A stretch of DNA of 64,000 nucleotides from Haladaptatus pallidirubidus (GCF_020700235.1 NZ_CP085303.1:186001-250000); one strand, 5' to 3'. Positions 43,522 through 53,703 are shown, counted from the first letter of the stretch. Translations and numbers: made by a program. Notes: a model not told the origin generated them from the letters alone.

Positions 43522-44147
43522 GTCTGCATGATCAAGTAAGTGTTGACGATGTCTATCTCCATCTTCTCGTGCGTTTGCTGCAGGTCGCGCTTCTCGGCAT
43601 TGCCCTTATTGGCCTGATCCGATTCAACTGGGGGCTTGTCATCAATGCCAGCGTGTCTCTCGGTGTGACATTCCTCCCTGGGATTCTCTCCCGGGACTAT
43701 CGCGTGCCACTGAGCGCTGGGCTGACGCTATGGATCACCACAGCCGTGTTTCTCCATGCAGTGGGGGCGCTCGGCCCGTACCAGTGGTTCGGCTGGTACG
43801 ATTCGGTGACCCACACTCTCTCGGCAACGATTGTGGCCGGCGCTGGCTACGCGAGTGCACAGGCACTCGCCGAACACGACGATTCACTGGAGATCCCTTC
43901 GGAGTTCATGTTCGTCTTCATTCTTGTCTTCGTCCTTGCGTTCGGCGTGCTTTGGGAGATCCTCGAATTTGCTTCCGGCGGCGTGGCGAGTCTCATTGGC
44001 GGCGAAGCTGTTCTCGCCCAGTACGGGGTGAGTGATATCGTTCTCGATCTAGCGTTCAATGCTGTCGGTGCTTTGATTGTTGCTACACTGGGAACGGACC
44101 ATCTTAGAGATGTCGCGCGAGGCATAGCACGAACACTTAGCACGTGA
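43518..44147 (+). CDS. DUF2238/YjdF-like membrane protein
   Basis: 209 residues with about six membrane segments. The stretch WFGWYDSVTHTLSATIVAGAG and GVLWEILEFASGGV resemble DUF2238-family proteins, which have conserved Asp/His/Glu residues in membrane segments. Function is unknown. It forms a two-gene operon with the upstream membrane gene. Confidence 0.75.
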   Translation: MSLHDQVSVDDVYLHLLVRLLQVALLGIALIGLIRFNWGLVINASVSLGVTFLPGILSRDYRVPLSAGLTLWITTAVFLHAVGALGPYQWFGWYDSVTHTLSATIVAGAGYASAQALAEHDDSLEIPSEFMFVFILVFVLAFGVLWEILEFASGGVASLIGGEAVLAQYGVSDIVLDLAFNAVGALIVATLGTDHLRDVARGIARTLST

Positions 44148-44222
44148 AGTTAAGCCTCACATTGGCTTGCGGCGGTCAAGAAACAGCCACCCTCTCAGAA
44201 TAAATCTGTCTGAACAATCTCG

Positions 44223-44497
44223 ATGAATCAAGAGTCCGATAACCAGCACATCTTGGAAGAATTGATCACCCGCGAACATTCGTGTCCGGCATGTGGCCAC
44301 ACCGAAGATCGGGACTTGAATGCGGCAAAGAATATCCTCGATAGGGGACTCAACAAACTATCTCTTCATGCAGGGCCGAGACGGTCCGAATCAACGCCTG
44401 TGTAGACTGTGCTCCCTGCGTTCGCTCGTCATTCGGGACGGGTGGGTGCAAAGCACGTCGTAGAAGCAGAGCCCCGCGGCTTGACCGCGAGGTGCCT
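44223..44497 (+). pseudogene. TnpB C-terminal fragment with right end
   Basis: Encodes the second half of the zinc ribbon and last catalytic Asp region (REHSCPACGHTEDRDLNAAK). It then runs to a hairpin GCCCCGCGGCTTGACCGCGAGG and ends TGCCTTCAC at about 44500. The nuclease core and first Cys pair are missing. Confidence 0.7.
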
Positions 44498-44516
44498 TCA
44501 CTTTGGAGAAAACGTT

Positions 44517-44543
44517 ATGTATACGATGTACTAAGATGTATAC
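44517..44543 (+). promoter_or_regulatory. Direct repeats upstream of the UPF0175 gene
   Basis: ATGTATAC occurs at 44517-44524 and 44536-44543, 19 bp apart start to start and ending right at the ATG. GTATAC is itself palindromic. This fits binding by the antitoxin for autoregulation. Confidence 0.45.
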
Positions 44544-44846
44544 ATGCCGTCAATCAGCGCTCGAATCTCCGACGACGACGAAGTAGAACTTGAGGCTGTC
44601 ATCGAACTCCTTGACGAAGACAAGAGTACGGTTATTCGCAAAGCCCTCTCCGAAGGCCTCGCGTCACTCCGGCGACGCGTCGCCATCGAACGCTACCAGT
44701 CGGGAGACATCTCTGTCAATCAGGCTGCCCGCCTCGCTGGCGTGAGCATCGCTGAGTGGCTCGAAATCGCCCGCGAACACAATCTCACCTCACAACTCTC
44801 CCCCGATGATCTCGACGCTGACGCGGCTGCCGCTCGCGAGCTATGA
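44544..44846 (+). CDS. UPF0175 family antitoxin-like protein
   Basis: 100 residues. An N-terminal ribbon-helix-helix-like part (SISARISDDDEVELEAVIEL, DKSTVIRKALSEGL) leads to the UPF0175 helix-turn-helix (RYQSGDISVNQAARLAGVSI, split here). It overlaps the PIN gene by 4 bp. UPF0175/PIN pairs are widespread archaeal toxin-antitoxin systems. Confidence 0.85.
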   Translation: MPSISARISDDDEVELEAVIELLDEDKSTVIRKALSEGLASLRRRVAIERYQSGDISVNQAARLAGVSIAEWLEIAREHNLTSQLSPDDLDADAAAAREL

Positions 44847-45373
44847 CCCAAGTTTTCATTGACGCGACGACGCTCATCTCTCTCGGTACCATCGGCGAAC
44901 TCAATCTCCTTACCACCTTTACCGGCGACCTTGTCATCCTCCCACTCATCCAAGATGAGGTCACGACCGAACCCGTCCAGACGAATCTCACTCGCTTCAT
45001 CGACGAGTACGAAGTCCGCACGTGCGACCCAGCCATTCGCGACCGAACTCACCAGGCCAAAACTGTTCTTGGAGAGTCAACTGAGAACGGCGATGTCCAT
45101 CTGATCGCCGCTGTCCTGGCCTACACTGCCAATAACCGATCGATTGGTGTCGTTTCCGATGATCGCCGTGTCCGCACCACTGCTCGGGGATTGGGGGCGA
45201 CGGTCACCGGAACCATTGGTGTTATTGTACGAACTGTCGATAAGGGTCTTCCCCCCGAGGACGCTCAGGAACTCGTCGATCGCGTTGACTCACATGGCCT
45301 CCACATGACTGGAAGCCTCCGTGAGAAAGCATACTCACTTATCGATGACGCCACTGATACGTCACCTGAGTAG
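44843..45373 (+). CDS. PIN-domain toxin-like protein (DUF3368 type)
   Basis: 176 residues. PIN acidic residues: Asp7 in VFIDATTLISLG, Glu/Asp in GESTENGDVHLIAAVLAY, and Asp in GVVSDDRRVRTTARG. PIN toxins are metal-dependent RNases. The start overlaps the UPF0175 stop (ATGA), the usual two-gene arrangement. Confidence 0.88.
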   Translation: MTQVFIDATTLISLGTIGELNLLTTFTGDLVILPLIQDEVTTEPVQTNLTRFIDEYEVRTCDPAIRDRTHQAKTVLGESTENGDVHLIAAVLAYTANNRSIGVVSDDRRVRTTARGLGATVTGTIGVIVRTVDKGLPPEDAQELVDRVDSHGLHMTGSLREKAYSLIDDATDTSPE

Positions 45374-45402
45374 CTATATTAAGGACTCTGCCTCAGGCCA
45401 AA

Positions 45403-45560
45403 GTCACCCCCCCCCGGCGTAAACGCTGGGGCTTGTGTGTGGTCGGACCAGGCCAGGGACACAATTTCTCACCGGTGTTCTCGCGTTCTACCCCTGCTAC
45501 GCACACCCATGTAGGGCTTTGTAAGTAGTCTCAACTTCACGTGCCCATGAATGGCTGAAA
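45403..45560 (-). mobile_element. Decayed TnpB right end
   Basis: On the minus strand a hairpin (CCCCAGCGTTTACGCCGGGG) is followed by a G run and GTGAC at 45403-45407. It marks the boundary between the toxin-antitoxin pair and the GC-rich island. No coding frame remains. Confidence 0.5.
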
Positions 45561-45649
45561 CTGGTGCTTTCAATGCACGTCCTCCGATCGAATGGGCACG
45601 CCGACGTCTTCTTCATCGTTCGTGGCACCTCACCGGAGGTGCTTCAGAC

Positions 45650-45935
45650 CACAGCGGAGCAATTCCTCGCGTCCGGACGGGAGGCCTATGAGAACACGGA
45701 CGTCGCCCCCGGCGACCTTATCGACACCCTCTTTATGAGGGGGTTTTGGAAATTCGTCGCAGACTCCAAGATGCTCGCGGTGGCGTGGACCGAACTGAAC
45801 AAGTCCTATCGGAAGGAGAAGTTCGTCGAGGATTCCCAGTACATCGTCCCCGAAATCCGGGCAAGCGACCTGAGGGACAGCTACGTAGGCACCCACGCCC
45901 AACTCGTGAGCGACGACGGCCTCGTCGCCGCGAAA
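45650..45935 (+). pseudogene. FAD oxidoreductase (LhgO-like) fragment
   Basis: The frame 45564-46010 contains LASGREAYENTDVAPGDLID, GFWKFVADSKMLAVAW and YIVPEIRASDLRDSYVGTHA. These resemble an internal-to-C-terminal part of L-2-hydroxyglutarate oxidase-type proteins (AFGREGY.., GFW.., LVPEIRAEDL..). The FAD-binding N-terminus and the end are missing, so it is a remnant. Confidence 0.5.
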
Positions 45936-46158
45936 ATATCACGGCGACCCGTCGCCACGGGTCCGTTACCGCTGATACCCCGCACAGATTTCGGGGGAAC
46001 GTACATTTAATAGCCTCCACGCGCACCTTCAGTCATCAGCTGTACTCCGTGCACTATGCAGTCGACACGCGACACTATCACGATATCGACGAACCGCCTC
46101 AGTACTGCCGGGAATCAGCGGTACGGATACGACCCACACCAGTTTCGCCCTACCGACG

Positions 46159-47637
46159 ATGACCGATGAACGTCCCCCGGACGCGGGCATCGTTACCGAC
46201 CGCCGGTACGGCGATCTCCCGCTCGCGGACGCCGCGACCGCCGCCGCGATTATCGCGCCGGACGCCACCGTGCTCACCAGCGGGTTCGGGAGCGTTGGCT
46301 ACCCGAAACTTGTCCCGCTCGCGCTCGCCGAAGACGACCGCGACCTCGAACTTACCCTCGTCAGTAGCGGGAATGTGGGCGAAGAAATCGATGTCGCCCT
46401 CGTTGAGTCTGGCGCTGTCGCCCGCCGATTCTCCTACCAGTCCTCCCGGGTCGCCCGCGCGATGACGAACCGCCGCGAGGTCGCGTTCAGTGACCGGAAC
46501 GCCTCCGCCATCGGTGACGAGGTCCGGTACGGCGCCCTCGTCGATCCGGATGTCGCAGTCGTCGAAGCCGTCGCCGTGGGTGAGGACTGGTTCGTCCCGT
46601 CGACGTCGCTCGGGCAGGTTCCGGCGTTCGTCGCCGCCGCTGACGAACTTATCGTCGAACTGAACTATGCCCAACCCCGCGAACTGCAAGCGTTACATGA
46701 CATTTACCGGCCGGACGCACCGCCGAACCGCGGCGAAATACCGCTTGACGATCCCGGCGACCGTATCGGTAAACCCTACGTCTCCTTTGATCCCAAGAAA
46801 CTGATCGCTGTCGTCGAGACCGACCGCGCAGATTCGACGTACATGTTCCGCGACCCCACCAGCGACGACCTCGCTATCGCCGAAAATCTCGGCGCATTCC
46901 TCGCCGACGAGGTCGGCAGAACGCCTGTCTTCGAGGATGCCGTCCACCTCCAGTTCGGCGTTGGAAGCCTCGGCAACGCACTGATGGGCGAGTTGAAGAA
47001 ACTCGACTTCGGCGGCCGGGATGTCGTCTATTTTGGCGAACTCATCCAGGACGGTCTGCTCGACATGCTCGATGCCGGCCGTCTCGAGAGCGCGAGCGCC
47101 ACCTCCTTGGCCCTTACTAGCGACGGTCAAGACCGCCTGTTCGCGGATGTCGAACGGTACGCCGAGGACGTCGTCCTCCGCCCTGCCGATGTCTCCAACC
47201 ATCCCGGCCTCATCGACCGTTTTGGCGTCGTTGGCGTGAACAGCGCTATCGAGTTCGACCTCTACGGAAACGTCAACTCTACGCACGTCGGCGGGAAACG
47301 CATGATTAACGGTGTCGGCGGCTCTGCAGACTTCAATCGGAATTCGCTCGTCTCCGTTTGCGCGCTCCCCGCTCGCCTCACCGGGAGGAACGTCTCACGC
47401 GTCGTTCCGATGGCGTTCCACGTCGACCACACCGAACACGATATCGACGTGTTTGTCACCGACCAAGGCGTCGCCGACGTCCGCGGGCTCTCCCCAGTCG
47501 AACGCGCCGAACGCATCGTCGAGAACTGCGCCCACCCCGATTATCGGGCGGACCTCCGTGCATACCTTGACGACGTGAAAACACAGGATAGCCACATCCC
47601 GCATGACGTAAATCGTGCGGCCGAGTGGCAGCAGTAG
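46159..47637 (+). CDS. Acetyl-CoA hydrolase/transferase family (CoA-transferase)
   Basis: 492 residues, cytoplasmic. It moves CoA between acyl-CoA and a carboxylic acid such as acetate. The N-terminal part has VLTSGFGSVGYPKLVPLALA. The catalytic Glu is about residue 365 in GVNSAIEFDLYGNVNSTHVG, followed by the glycine-rich GVGGSADFNRN. Length fits succinyl-CoA:acetate-type enzymes. Base composition is GC-rich. It is convergent to the TRAP operon; the acceptor acid cannot be told. Confidence 0.9.
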   Translation: MTDERPPDAGIVTDRRYGDLPLADAATAAAIIAPDATVLTSGFGSVGYPKLVPLALAEDDRDLELTLVSSGNVGEEIDVALVESGAVARRFSYQSSRVARAMTNRREVAFSDRNASAIGDEVRYGALVDPDVAVVEAVAVGEDWFVPSTSLGQVPAFVAAADELIVELNYAQPRELQALHDIYRPDAPPNRGEIPLDDPGDRIGKPYVSFDPKKLIAVVETDRADSTYMFRDPTSDDLAIAENLGAFLADEVGRTPVFEDAVHLQFGVGSLGNALMGELKKLDFGGRDVVYFGELIQDGLLDMLDAGRLESASATSLALTSDGQDRLFADVERYAEDVVLRPADVSNHPGLIDRFGVVGVNSAIEFDLYGNVNSTHVGGKRMINGVGGSADFNRNSLVSVCALPARLTGRNVSRVVPMAFHVDHTEHDIDVFVTDQGVADVRGLSPVERAERIVENCAHPDYRADLRAYLDDVKTQDSHIPHDVNRAAEWQQ

Positions 47638-47689
47638 CGCACTACTCGCTTCTGTTTGACGCGTGGATAAAATCGGGGCGGTCGGACCG

Positions 47690-47926
47690 CTACGCGGTCA
47701 GGTAGAGGAACAACCAGTAGAGGTAGCCGCCGGTGAGGGCAAGCGCGGTCAAGGCCTCGAGAACGCCGGTGTACCGGTTGCCGTACGTCTGGCGGAACGC
47801 CTGGATCGCCTCGATACGTCGCCATACCGGTAGCAGTGATTCGGGAATGAGTTCGCCGAGATCACTGGCGTTCGCCGTCGGGTCGTCCTGATCGTTCGTC
47901 GCTCTTCGGTCGTCGTTTCCGCTCAT
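47690..47926 (-). CDS. Small single-TM protein at the end of the TRAP operon
   Basis: 78 residues: an acidic, polar N-terminus, then RRIEAIQAFRQTYGNRYTGV and a C-terminal membrane segment (ALTALALTGGYLYWLFLYL). It overlaps the TRAP permease stop by 4 bp (47923-47926). It may be an accessory subunit. No family is recognised. Confidence 0.6.
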   Translation of the reverse strand: MSGNDDRRATNDQDDPTANASDLGELIPESLLPVWRRIEAIQAFRQTYGNRYTGVLEALTALALTGGYLYWLFLYLTA

Positions 47927-49914
47927 TGTTTCACCTCCGTGAGGAATGGGAGTTCGAGGTCGTGGAACATCACCTTCTCGCCGACGAAGACACCGACGAA
48001 CACGACGATCCCGGCGGCCTTCACGAGCCACCCCGGATACACCATCACGACTATGCCCAGCACGGTGAGCACGGTGCGTATCAGGATCCGGCGACCGGGT
48101 TTCAGTTCGAAGGGGTAGTTCAACCCGTAGATCATCGTGATCGCGCCGAGCAGGACGAGCGTCCCGACGGCGAGCGTGTGCGTGCCGAGCGTGAATGACA
48201 CAAGCCCGGTGTTGTAGACAAACGCGATCGGGAGCACGAACAGGGGGGAGGCGATCTTGATCGCCGCACCGCACGTCCGCCAGAAGTTCGCCTCGGCGAT
48301 CCCCGCCGCCACGACTGCCGCGGTGGCAACCGGCGGCGTGATACCCGCGAGGATCGCGGCGTAGAACACCGTGTAGTGGGCAGTGAGATTGGGGACGCCA
48401 AAGTCGGAGACGAACGTCGGGACGATGAGGATGGCGACAATGACATAGGAGGCGACCGTCGGCAGCCCGATCCCCATTAGGATGGCGACGCCCATCCCGA
48501 GCAGGACGGCGAACAGCAAGACGCCGCCGGAGATATTGATGAGCATCAACGCAATCTTCGACGGGATGCCGGTCGTCCCGAAGAGGTTGACGACGCCGCT
48601 GATGACGACGAGGATGATCGCGATCGGGGCGAGGATGATGGCGCCGCGGCGGAAGCCGTGGACGGTGGCCAACAACTGTTCGCGGAATTCGACGCCGGCG
48701 TCGGCGAGCGATCCGGTGACCGCGCGGTGGACGACTGGCATCGCGATGCCGGTAATGACCATCGCGACGACCGTGTAGAGCGCAGACGTCATCACGGTGT
48801 ACTGGACGACCCCAAGCAGGTAGATGAGAAGGGCGAACGGGATGCCGAACCGAACCGCCTGGAACCACTTCTGTGACGTCGTGAGTTCGTCCTCGAAGAA
48901 CGCATCGAAGTCGAGGTCCTGATCGCTGGCGTCGCTGAGCGCCGTGTAGTGGACGGCGATGGCGATAGACGCGACGAGGATGGCCGCCGGGACGAGACCC
49001 GCGACGACGATCTGGAAGTACGCGACCTGAAGGTAGGAGGCCATTACGAACGCGGACGCACCCATAACCGGCGGAAGCACCTGACCGGATGTCGACGCGA
49101 CCGACTCGATTGCGGCGGCGCGGTGGCTGGCCATCCCGGAGTCTTTCATCGTCGGGATAGTGAACGACCCAGTCATCGCGGCGTTCGCAGTGTATGATCC
49201 GTTAATGGAGCCGATGACGGCAGACGAAAGCACCGCGGTCTGGGCGACGCCGGAGCGGACGTACTTTGCGGCGACGATAGCGACCCGAAGGATGAGGTCA
49301 AACGCCCCGTACGCGAACAACAGGCCTGCGTAGAGGAGGAACGGTGCGATCTTCGACGCGGTGATCTGGGTGAGGTTCCCGTAGAACCCGTACAGGTCCG
49401 TGACCGTCGCCTGCAGAAGTGTCAGCTCGCTCATGCCCGCATGCCCGAGGATGCCGGGGACGTGGTTCCCGTAAATGGCGTACAGCAGCACGCCGATAAC
49501 GAGGAAGAAAAAGAGGTTCCCGAACTCCCGCCACGTCAAGTACAGCAGGGCGACGATGATGAGGCGGGCGAGCATGTACTCGTGTTCGAGTGCGAACCCC
49601 TGTCGGAAGAGGTACACTTGATCGAAGTTCAGCGCGAAGTACGCGGACGCAGAGATGAGGATAAGTGACGCGGGTATCAGCACCGCGCCGTCGATCCAGT
49701 CGCCTTCCGCCAGCGCCAGCCGCGTCTCGTTGAGGGCGTAGACGGTCATGATACCGCCGACGAAGACAACGCCGTATTTGACCGTCGACCAGTCCTGCGT
49801 GTTCGCGAACCAAAGGACAAACGCCCAAAAGGCGAGGGCAATGGTCGTGACCAGCACGTCAAGTCCGCGGAGCAGTCCAGAGTCGGTCGCGTTCTGTTCT
49901 GTCTGTGTGCTCAT
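47923..49914 (-). CDS. TRAP transporter fused permease (TAXI type)
   Basis: 663 residues with about 16-18 membrane segments. The N-terminal four correspond to the small DctQ-like subunit and the rest to the large DctM-like subunit, as in fused TRAP-TAXI permeases. Family-like stretches are SSAVIGSINGSYTANAAMTG, VLPPVMGASAFVMASYL and GMGVAILMGIGLPTVASYV. It imports an organic acid driven by an ion gradient, with the solute-binding protein encoded 57 bp upstream on the same strand. Confidence 0.92.
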   Translation of the reverse strand: MSTQTEQNATDSGLLRGLDVLVTTIALAFWAFVLWFANTQDWSTVKYGVVFVGGIMTVYALNETRLALAEGDWIDGAVLIPASLILISASAYFALNFDQVYLFRQGFALEHEYMLARLIIVALLYLTWREFGNLFFFLVIGVLLYAIYGNHVPGILGHAGMSELTLLQATVTDLYGFYGNLTQITASKIAPFLLYAGLLFAYGAFDLILRVAIVAAKYVRSGVAQTAVLSSAVIGSINGSYTANAAMTGSFTIPTMKDSGMASHRAAAIESVASTSGQVLPPVMGASAFVMASYLQVAYFQIVVAGLVPAAILVASIAIAVHYTALSDASDQDLDFDAFFEDELTTSQKWFQAVRFGIPFALLIYLLGVVQYTVMTSALYTVVAMVITGIAMPVVHRAVTGSLADAGVEFREQLLATVHGFRRGAIILAPIAIILVVISGVVNLFGTTGIPSKIALMLINISGGVLLFAVLLGMGVAILMGIGLPTVASYVIVAILIVPTFVSDFGVPNLTAHYTVFYAAILAGITPPVATAAVVAAGIAEANFWRTCGAAIKIASPLFVLPIAFVYNTGLVSFTLGTHTLAVGTLVLLGAITMIYGLNYPFELKPGRRILIRTVLTVLGIVVMVYPGWLVKAAGIVVFVGVFVGEKVMFHDLELPFLTEVKQ

Positions 49915-49970
49915 GATACCATGGTAATATGTGGTGTGTAGTTAGGAGACAATGCGCGTCGTCTGAGGAC

Positions 49971-51044
49971 TTACTTGCCCTCCTTGAGGCTGTCATCCCA
50001 GGCGTCGTTCTCCTTGTAGTACTTGACCGCGCCGGGGTGGACAGGGATGCGTTTGCGTGCGGAGGCGAGCATGTCGCTCGTGGATTTGAAGTCGTTGAAC
50101 TGCTCTTCACCCTCGTTCACGACGCCGTTGTGTTTGTCGACGACGCGACAGAGTTCATACACGGCGTCCGCGTTCGCACTCGGGTTGAACGTATAGTTGA
50201 CTTCAAGGTTCCAGTGGAATACCTCGTCGGTGCCGATATCGGTGTCCATGCTCCAATCGCTGTACTTTGTGGTGCCGGTTCCGGCACCAGAGTAGGATTC
50301 GGCGGATTTTTTGAGCGCCTTCGTGGGTTCGACGTAGTGGACATCGACGCGGGAGGCGATCTCGCGGACGAATCCGGTGTAGCGGACACCGGGGGTGCCA
50401 TAGGCGATAGTGGCGTCAATGCTGCCCTCCTCCATCGCACCGGGCGCGGAGTCGACACCCATGTTCTGGATGTTCATCTTGTCGTAGACGCCCTTTGTCG
50501 GCTTCTGTGACCAAACATCGAGCGTCGTCGCGCGGGTTGAGTAACCGGGTTCCGCGGGGTAGACGTTCTTCCCGGCGAGGTCGTCGAATGTTTTGATGCC
50601 CGTGCCGTTGCGGGCGATGATGTAGATGCTGTACGGGAATGCGTAGAATCCGTAGTAGGGGACCCTGTCGACGCTCTGCTTGGAGAATTGGCCGCGGTCA
50701 TCGAGCGCTTTCGTCAGGGAGTTATTGTCGGTGATACCGGCGTTGAACTGGTCTTGCGCCATCCGGTAGATTGTACCGATATAGCCCGGGCTCTCGACCG
50801 TCGAGTAGTTGAGTTTGTCGCTCTTCTGGCTGACAGCGCGTTCGACCGCGAGGCCGACGTCCTTGGTGCCGCCCGCGGACGTTCCCACGCGGAGGGACAT
50901 ATTGGAGTTCCCGCCACCGCCGTCTCCACCGCCTCCATCTCCACCGTTGTTGCTGCCGCCACTACTACAGCCAGCGAGGCCAACTACGCCAGCAGTCGCT
51001 GCGCCGTACAGGAATGTACGTCGTCGAATGTCGTTTCCTGACAT
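49971..51044 (-). CDS. TAXI-family TRAP solute-binding lipoprotein
   Basis: 357 residues from ATG 51044 (MSGNDIRRRTFLYG). Twin-arginine signal RRRTFL and lipobox LAGC, then a Gly-rich linker. The binding domain has MSLRVGTSAGGTKDVGLAVE, GTIYRMAQDQFNAGITDNN and DDLAGKNVYPAEPGYSTRAT, typical of TAXI proteins. It captures the substrate outside the cell for the permease encoded next. Confidence 0.92.
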   Translation of the reverse strand: MSGNDIRRRTFLYGAATAGVVGLAGCSSGGSNNGGDGGGGDGGGGNSNMSLRVGTSAGGTKDVGLAVERAVSQKSDKLNYSTVESPGYIGTIYRMAQDQFNAGITDNNSLTKALDDRGQFSKQSVDRVPYYGFYAFPYSIYIIARNGTGIKTFDDLAGKNVYPAEPGYSTRATTLDVWSQKPTKGVYDKMNIQNMGVDSAPGAMEEGSIDATIAYGTPGVRYTGFVREIASRVDVHYVEPTKALKKSAESYSGAGTGTTKYSDWSMDTDIGTDEVFHWNLEVNYTFNPSANADAVYELCRVVDKHNGVVNEGEEQFNDFKSTSDMLASARKRIPVHPGAVKYYKENDAWDDSLKEGK

Positions 51045-51183
51045 GAACATCCGTTTGTTGCGTGCCACCCTATAACAACCTATCTGTTTTCCCCTATAGG
51101 ATTATTAAAAATTTGCAATATATCTCCGACACATTCCTGCAAAAAGTACACTATTTTCAAGTATTTATTATATTCGTGATCGT

Positions 51184-51970
<787 letters not shown>

Positions 51971-51974
51971 GTCA

Positions 51975-52508
51975 TAACATCCCCGACAACGAGGAACGTG
52001 CCGTAACTTTTCACCCCCGTGAGAAACCGAGGGTTCCGCTGGAAAACGTCCTCCACAGTTAAGTTGATAATCGGGAGAAACCCCGCGATGACGCTGTCTG
52101 CCTCCGCTTCGCTTACGTTGTTACACGTGCGCCCTATGACGATCGCGAGCTCGGCCTCCGCGGTGACCCGGTCGCTCTGCTCCCGCGGCGGCAGTCGGAT
52201 AGGACCACCCGCACGGTCAGTACCGAATTGGATTTCATGAAGTTGCCAGCTCCTCGGGACGTTCTTCGTCTAAATCGCCCGCATGCTTTTCGTAGTTCAC
52301 CCCGATTCCCTAGAGTTTCCCGAACGACGCGAGGGGCAGGCCGATCGAGATATTCTCGGCGGGAACTGGCTCCGCGGTCACAACCCCGACGTCGCGGAGC
52401 TCCCCTTGAGCCGCCATCGGGAATGCCTCTCGGATGCTGTCAAGCGGGACGAACCCACCGTCGTCCCCAAGTAGGGGGTTGCCGGTGTCAGTGCGTGCGA
52501 GGTACTTT
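51975..52508 (-). pseudogene. Fumarylacetoacetate hydrolase family gene, decayed
   Basis: Reading the minus strand, pieces in three frames match FAH-family proteins in order: LARTDTGNPLLGDDGG, then GKL-stop-GIGVNYEKHA (a TAG where Trp or similar is expected), then AEAELAIVIGRTCNNVSEAE and FQRNPRFLTGVKSYGTF. At least one nonsense codon and two frameshifts are present, and the C-terminus is lost at the mini-element. FAH enzymes cleave C-C bonds in acid catabolism, so it was part of the island's pathway. Confidence 0.75.
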
Positions 52509-52857
52509 ATTCATCCTCTCGGTCCGTCCAGAAGTCGAACGACCGACCCGGTGCGAATACGTCGAGGCCGATCGCGAGTTCGTCGCCCGTGTTCTCGACG
52601 CGATGTGGTTCGTCCGACTCGAGAAGTACGGAGTCATACTGCCCGAGCGTTACCGAGTCGTCCTTGGTCGCAACCGTCAACTCACCCTGCAGGCAGATGC
52701 AGACTTGCTCGTTCTCGTGGTCGTGCATCGGCGACGAGTGGCCAGACGGCTTCTCGAACCACTCGAAACTGAACTGGTCACTCCCCGCCATCGAGACGCG
52801 CCGCCACCCGTCGTCAGGTTCGTATGACTCCGTATCGTGGAAGTTGACGGGTTTCAT
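52507..52857 (-). CDS. Cupin-domain protein
   Basis: 116 residues, one small beta-barrel. Metal ligand pattern: GHSSPMHDHENEQVCICLQG (His, His, Glu) and later PHRVENTGDELAIGLDVF (His). Role may be sugar-acid handling or sensing. It overlaps the SDR gene by 4 bp (52854-52857) and is followed at once by the FAH pseudogene, as in a catabolic operon. Confidence 0.88.
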   Translation of the reverse strand: MKPVNFHDTESYEPDDGWRRVSMAGSDQFSFEWFEKPSGHSSPMHDHENEQVCICLQGELTVATKDDSVTLGQYDSVLLESDEPHRVENTGDELAIGLDVFAPGRSFDFWTDREDE

Positions 52858-53642
52858 AGGTTCGCCCCAGTAGAGCCGCCGTCAATGGGAATGGCAGTGC
52901 CGTTGATGAAACCGGACTGCGGCGAGGAAAGGAACGCGACCGTGTTCGCGAGTTCCATCGGGTCGCCGATGCGTCCGAGCGGGTTACCCGCCCAGTCGTC
53001 GAGGCCTTCTTCATAGGTGTCGTAGTCTCCGCGGTCGACGGCGGCGTTCACGAGATTCTCGATGCGTTCGGTCTCGTGGGGTCCGGGGAGCACGGCATTC
53101 GCGCGTACCTCGGGTGCGAACTCCTTCGACAGTGTTTTTTCTAGGCCGATGACGGACATCCGGACGGAATTCGACAACACGAGGTTGTCGAGTGCCTCCT
53201 TCACGCTCCTGGACGTGATGTTGACGATAGTGCCGTGGTCGCTCTCACGCAAGTGAGGGTGGGCCTCGCGGGCGAGACGGACGACGCTCATCACGAGCAG
53301 ATCGTACGCCGCGTACCAGTCTTCATCGTCGGTGTCGAGGAACGAGCCAGACGGGGGACCGCCCGCACTCGTCACGAGGTGGTCGAGACCGCCGAACTCG
53401 TCTATGGTCGTCCGGACGAGCTCTTTCATGTCGTCCTCGTCGGTAAGGTCGCCGGGTTGTGCGACGACGTCGCCGGCGGCAACTGCCTCGATTTCAGCTT
53501 TCGTCGCGTCGAGTTTCTCGGGGTCGCGGGCGTTGATGACGACATCGACGCCTTCGCGGGCGAGTGCTTTCGCGGAAGCTTTTCCGAGACCACTAGACGA
53601 CGCCGTGACGAGCGCCGTATTACCATTTATCTGTAAATCCAT
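52854..53642 (-). CDS. SDR family oxidoreductase
   Basis: 262 residues from ATG 53642 (MDLQINGNTALVTASSSG). NAD(P)-binding TASSSGLGKASAKALA replaces the usual TGxxxGxG. The NAG-type region reads SAGGPPSG. In place of the usual catalytic YxxxK, the region NSVRMSVIGLEKTLSKEFAP lacks the Tyr (Val/Arg there), so catalysis may differ, as in some 3-oxoacyl reductase-like subgroups. C-terminal PIDGGSTGANL is standard. It is the first gene of the SDR-cupin-(FAH) set. Confidence 0.88.
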   Translation of the reverse strand: MDLQINGNTALVTASSSGLGKASAKALAREGVDVVINARDPEKLDATKAEIEAVAAGDVVAQPGDLTDEDDMKELVRTTIDEFGGLDHLVTSAGGPPSGSFLDTDDEDWYAAYDLLVMSVVRLAREAHPHLRESDHGTIVNITSRSVKEALDNLVLSNSVRMSVIGLEKTLSKEFAPEVRANAVLPGPHETERIENLVNAAVDRGDYDTYEEGLDDWAGNPLGRIGDPMELANTVAFLSSPQSGFINGTAIPIDGGSTGANL

Positions 53643-53703
53643 GACTAATTCACGAGTAGAGGCGAGTGAAAACGTTTTCGTAGAGGCAATTCCCTCACGA
53701 TTT

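Noticed and set aside
45900..46160. His/Arg-rich frames before the CoA-transferase
   Set aside because: They are out of frame with the LhgO-like remnant and lack any motif.
47690..48868. Long minus-strand frame of about 392 codons
   Set aside because: It is a shadow of the TRAP permease in another frame, Arg/His/Pro-rich; only the last 78 codons from 47926 look real.
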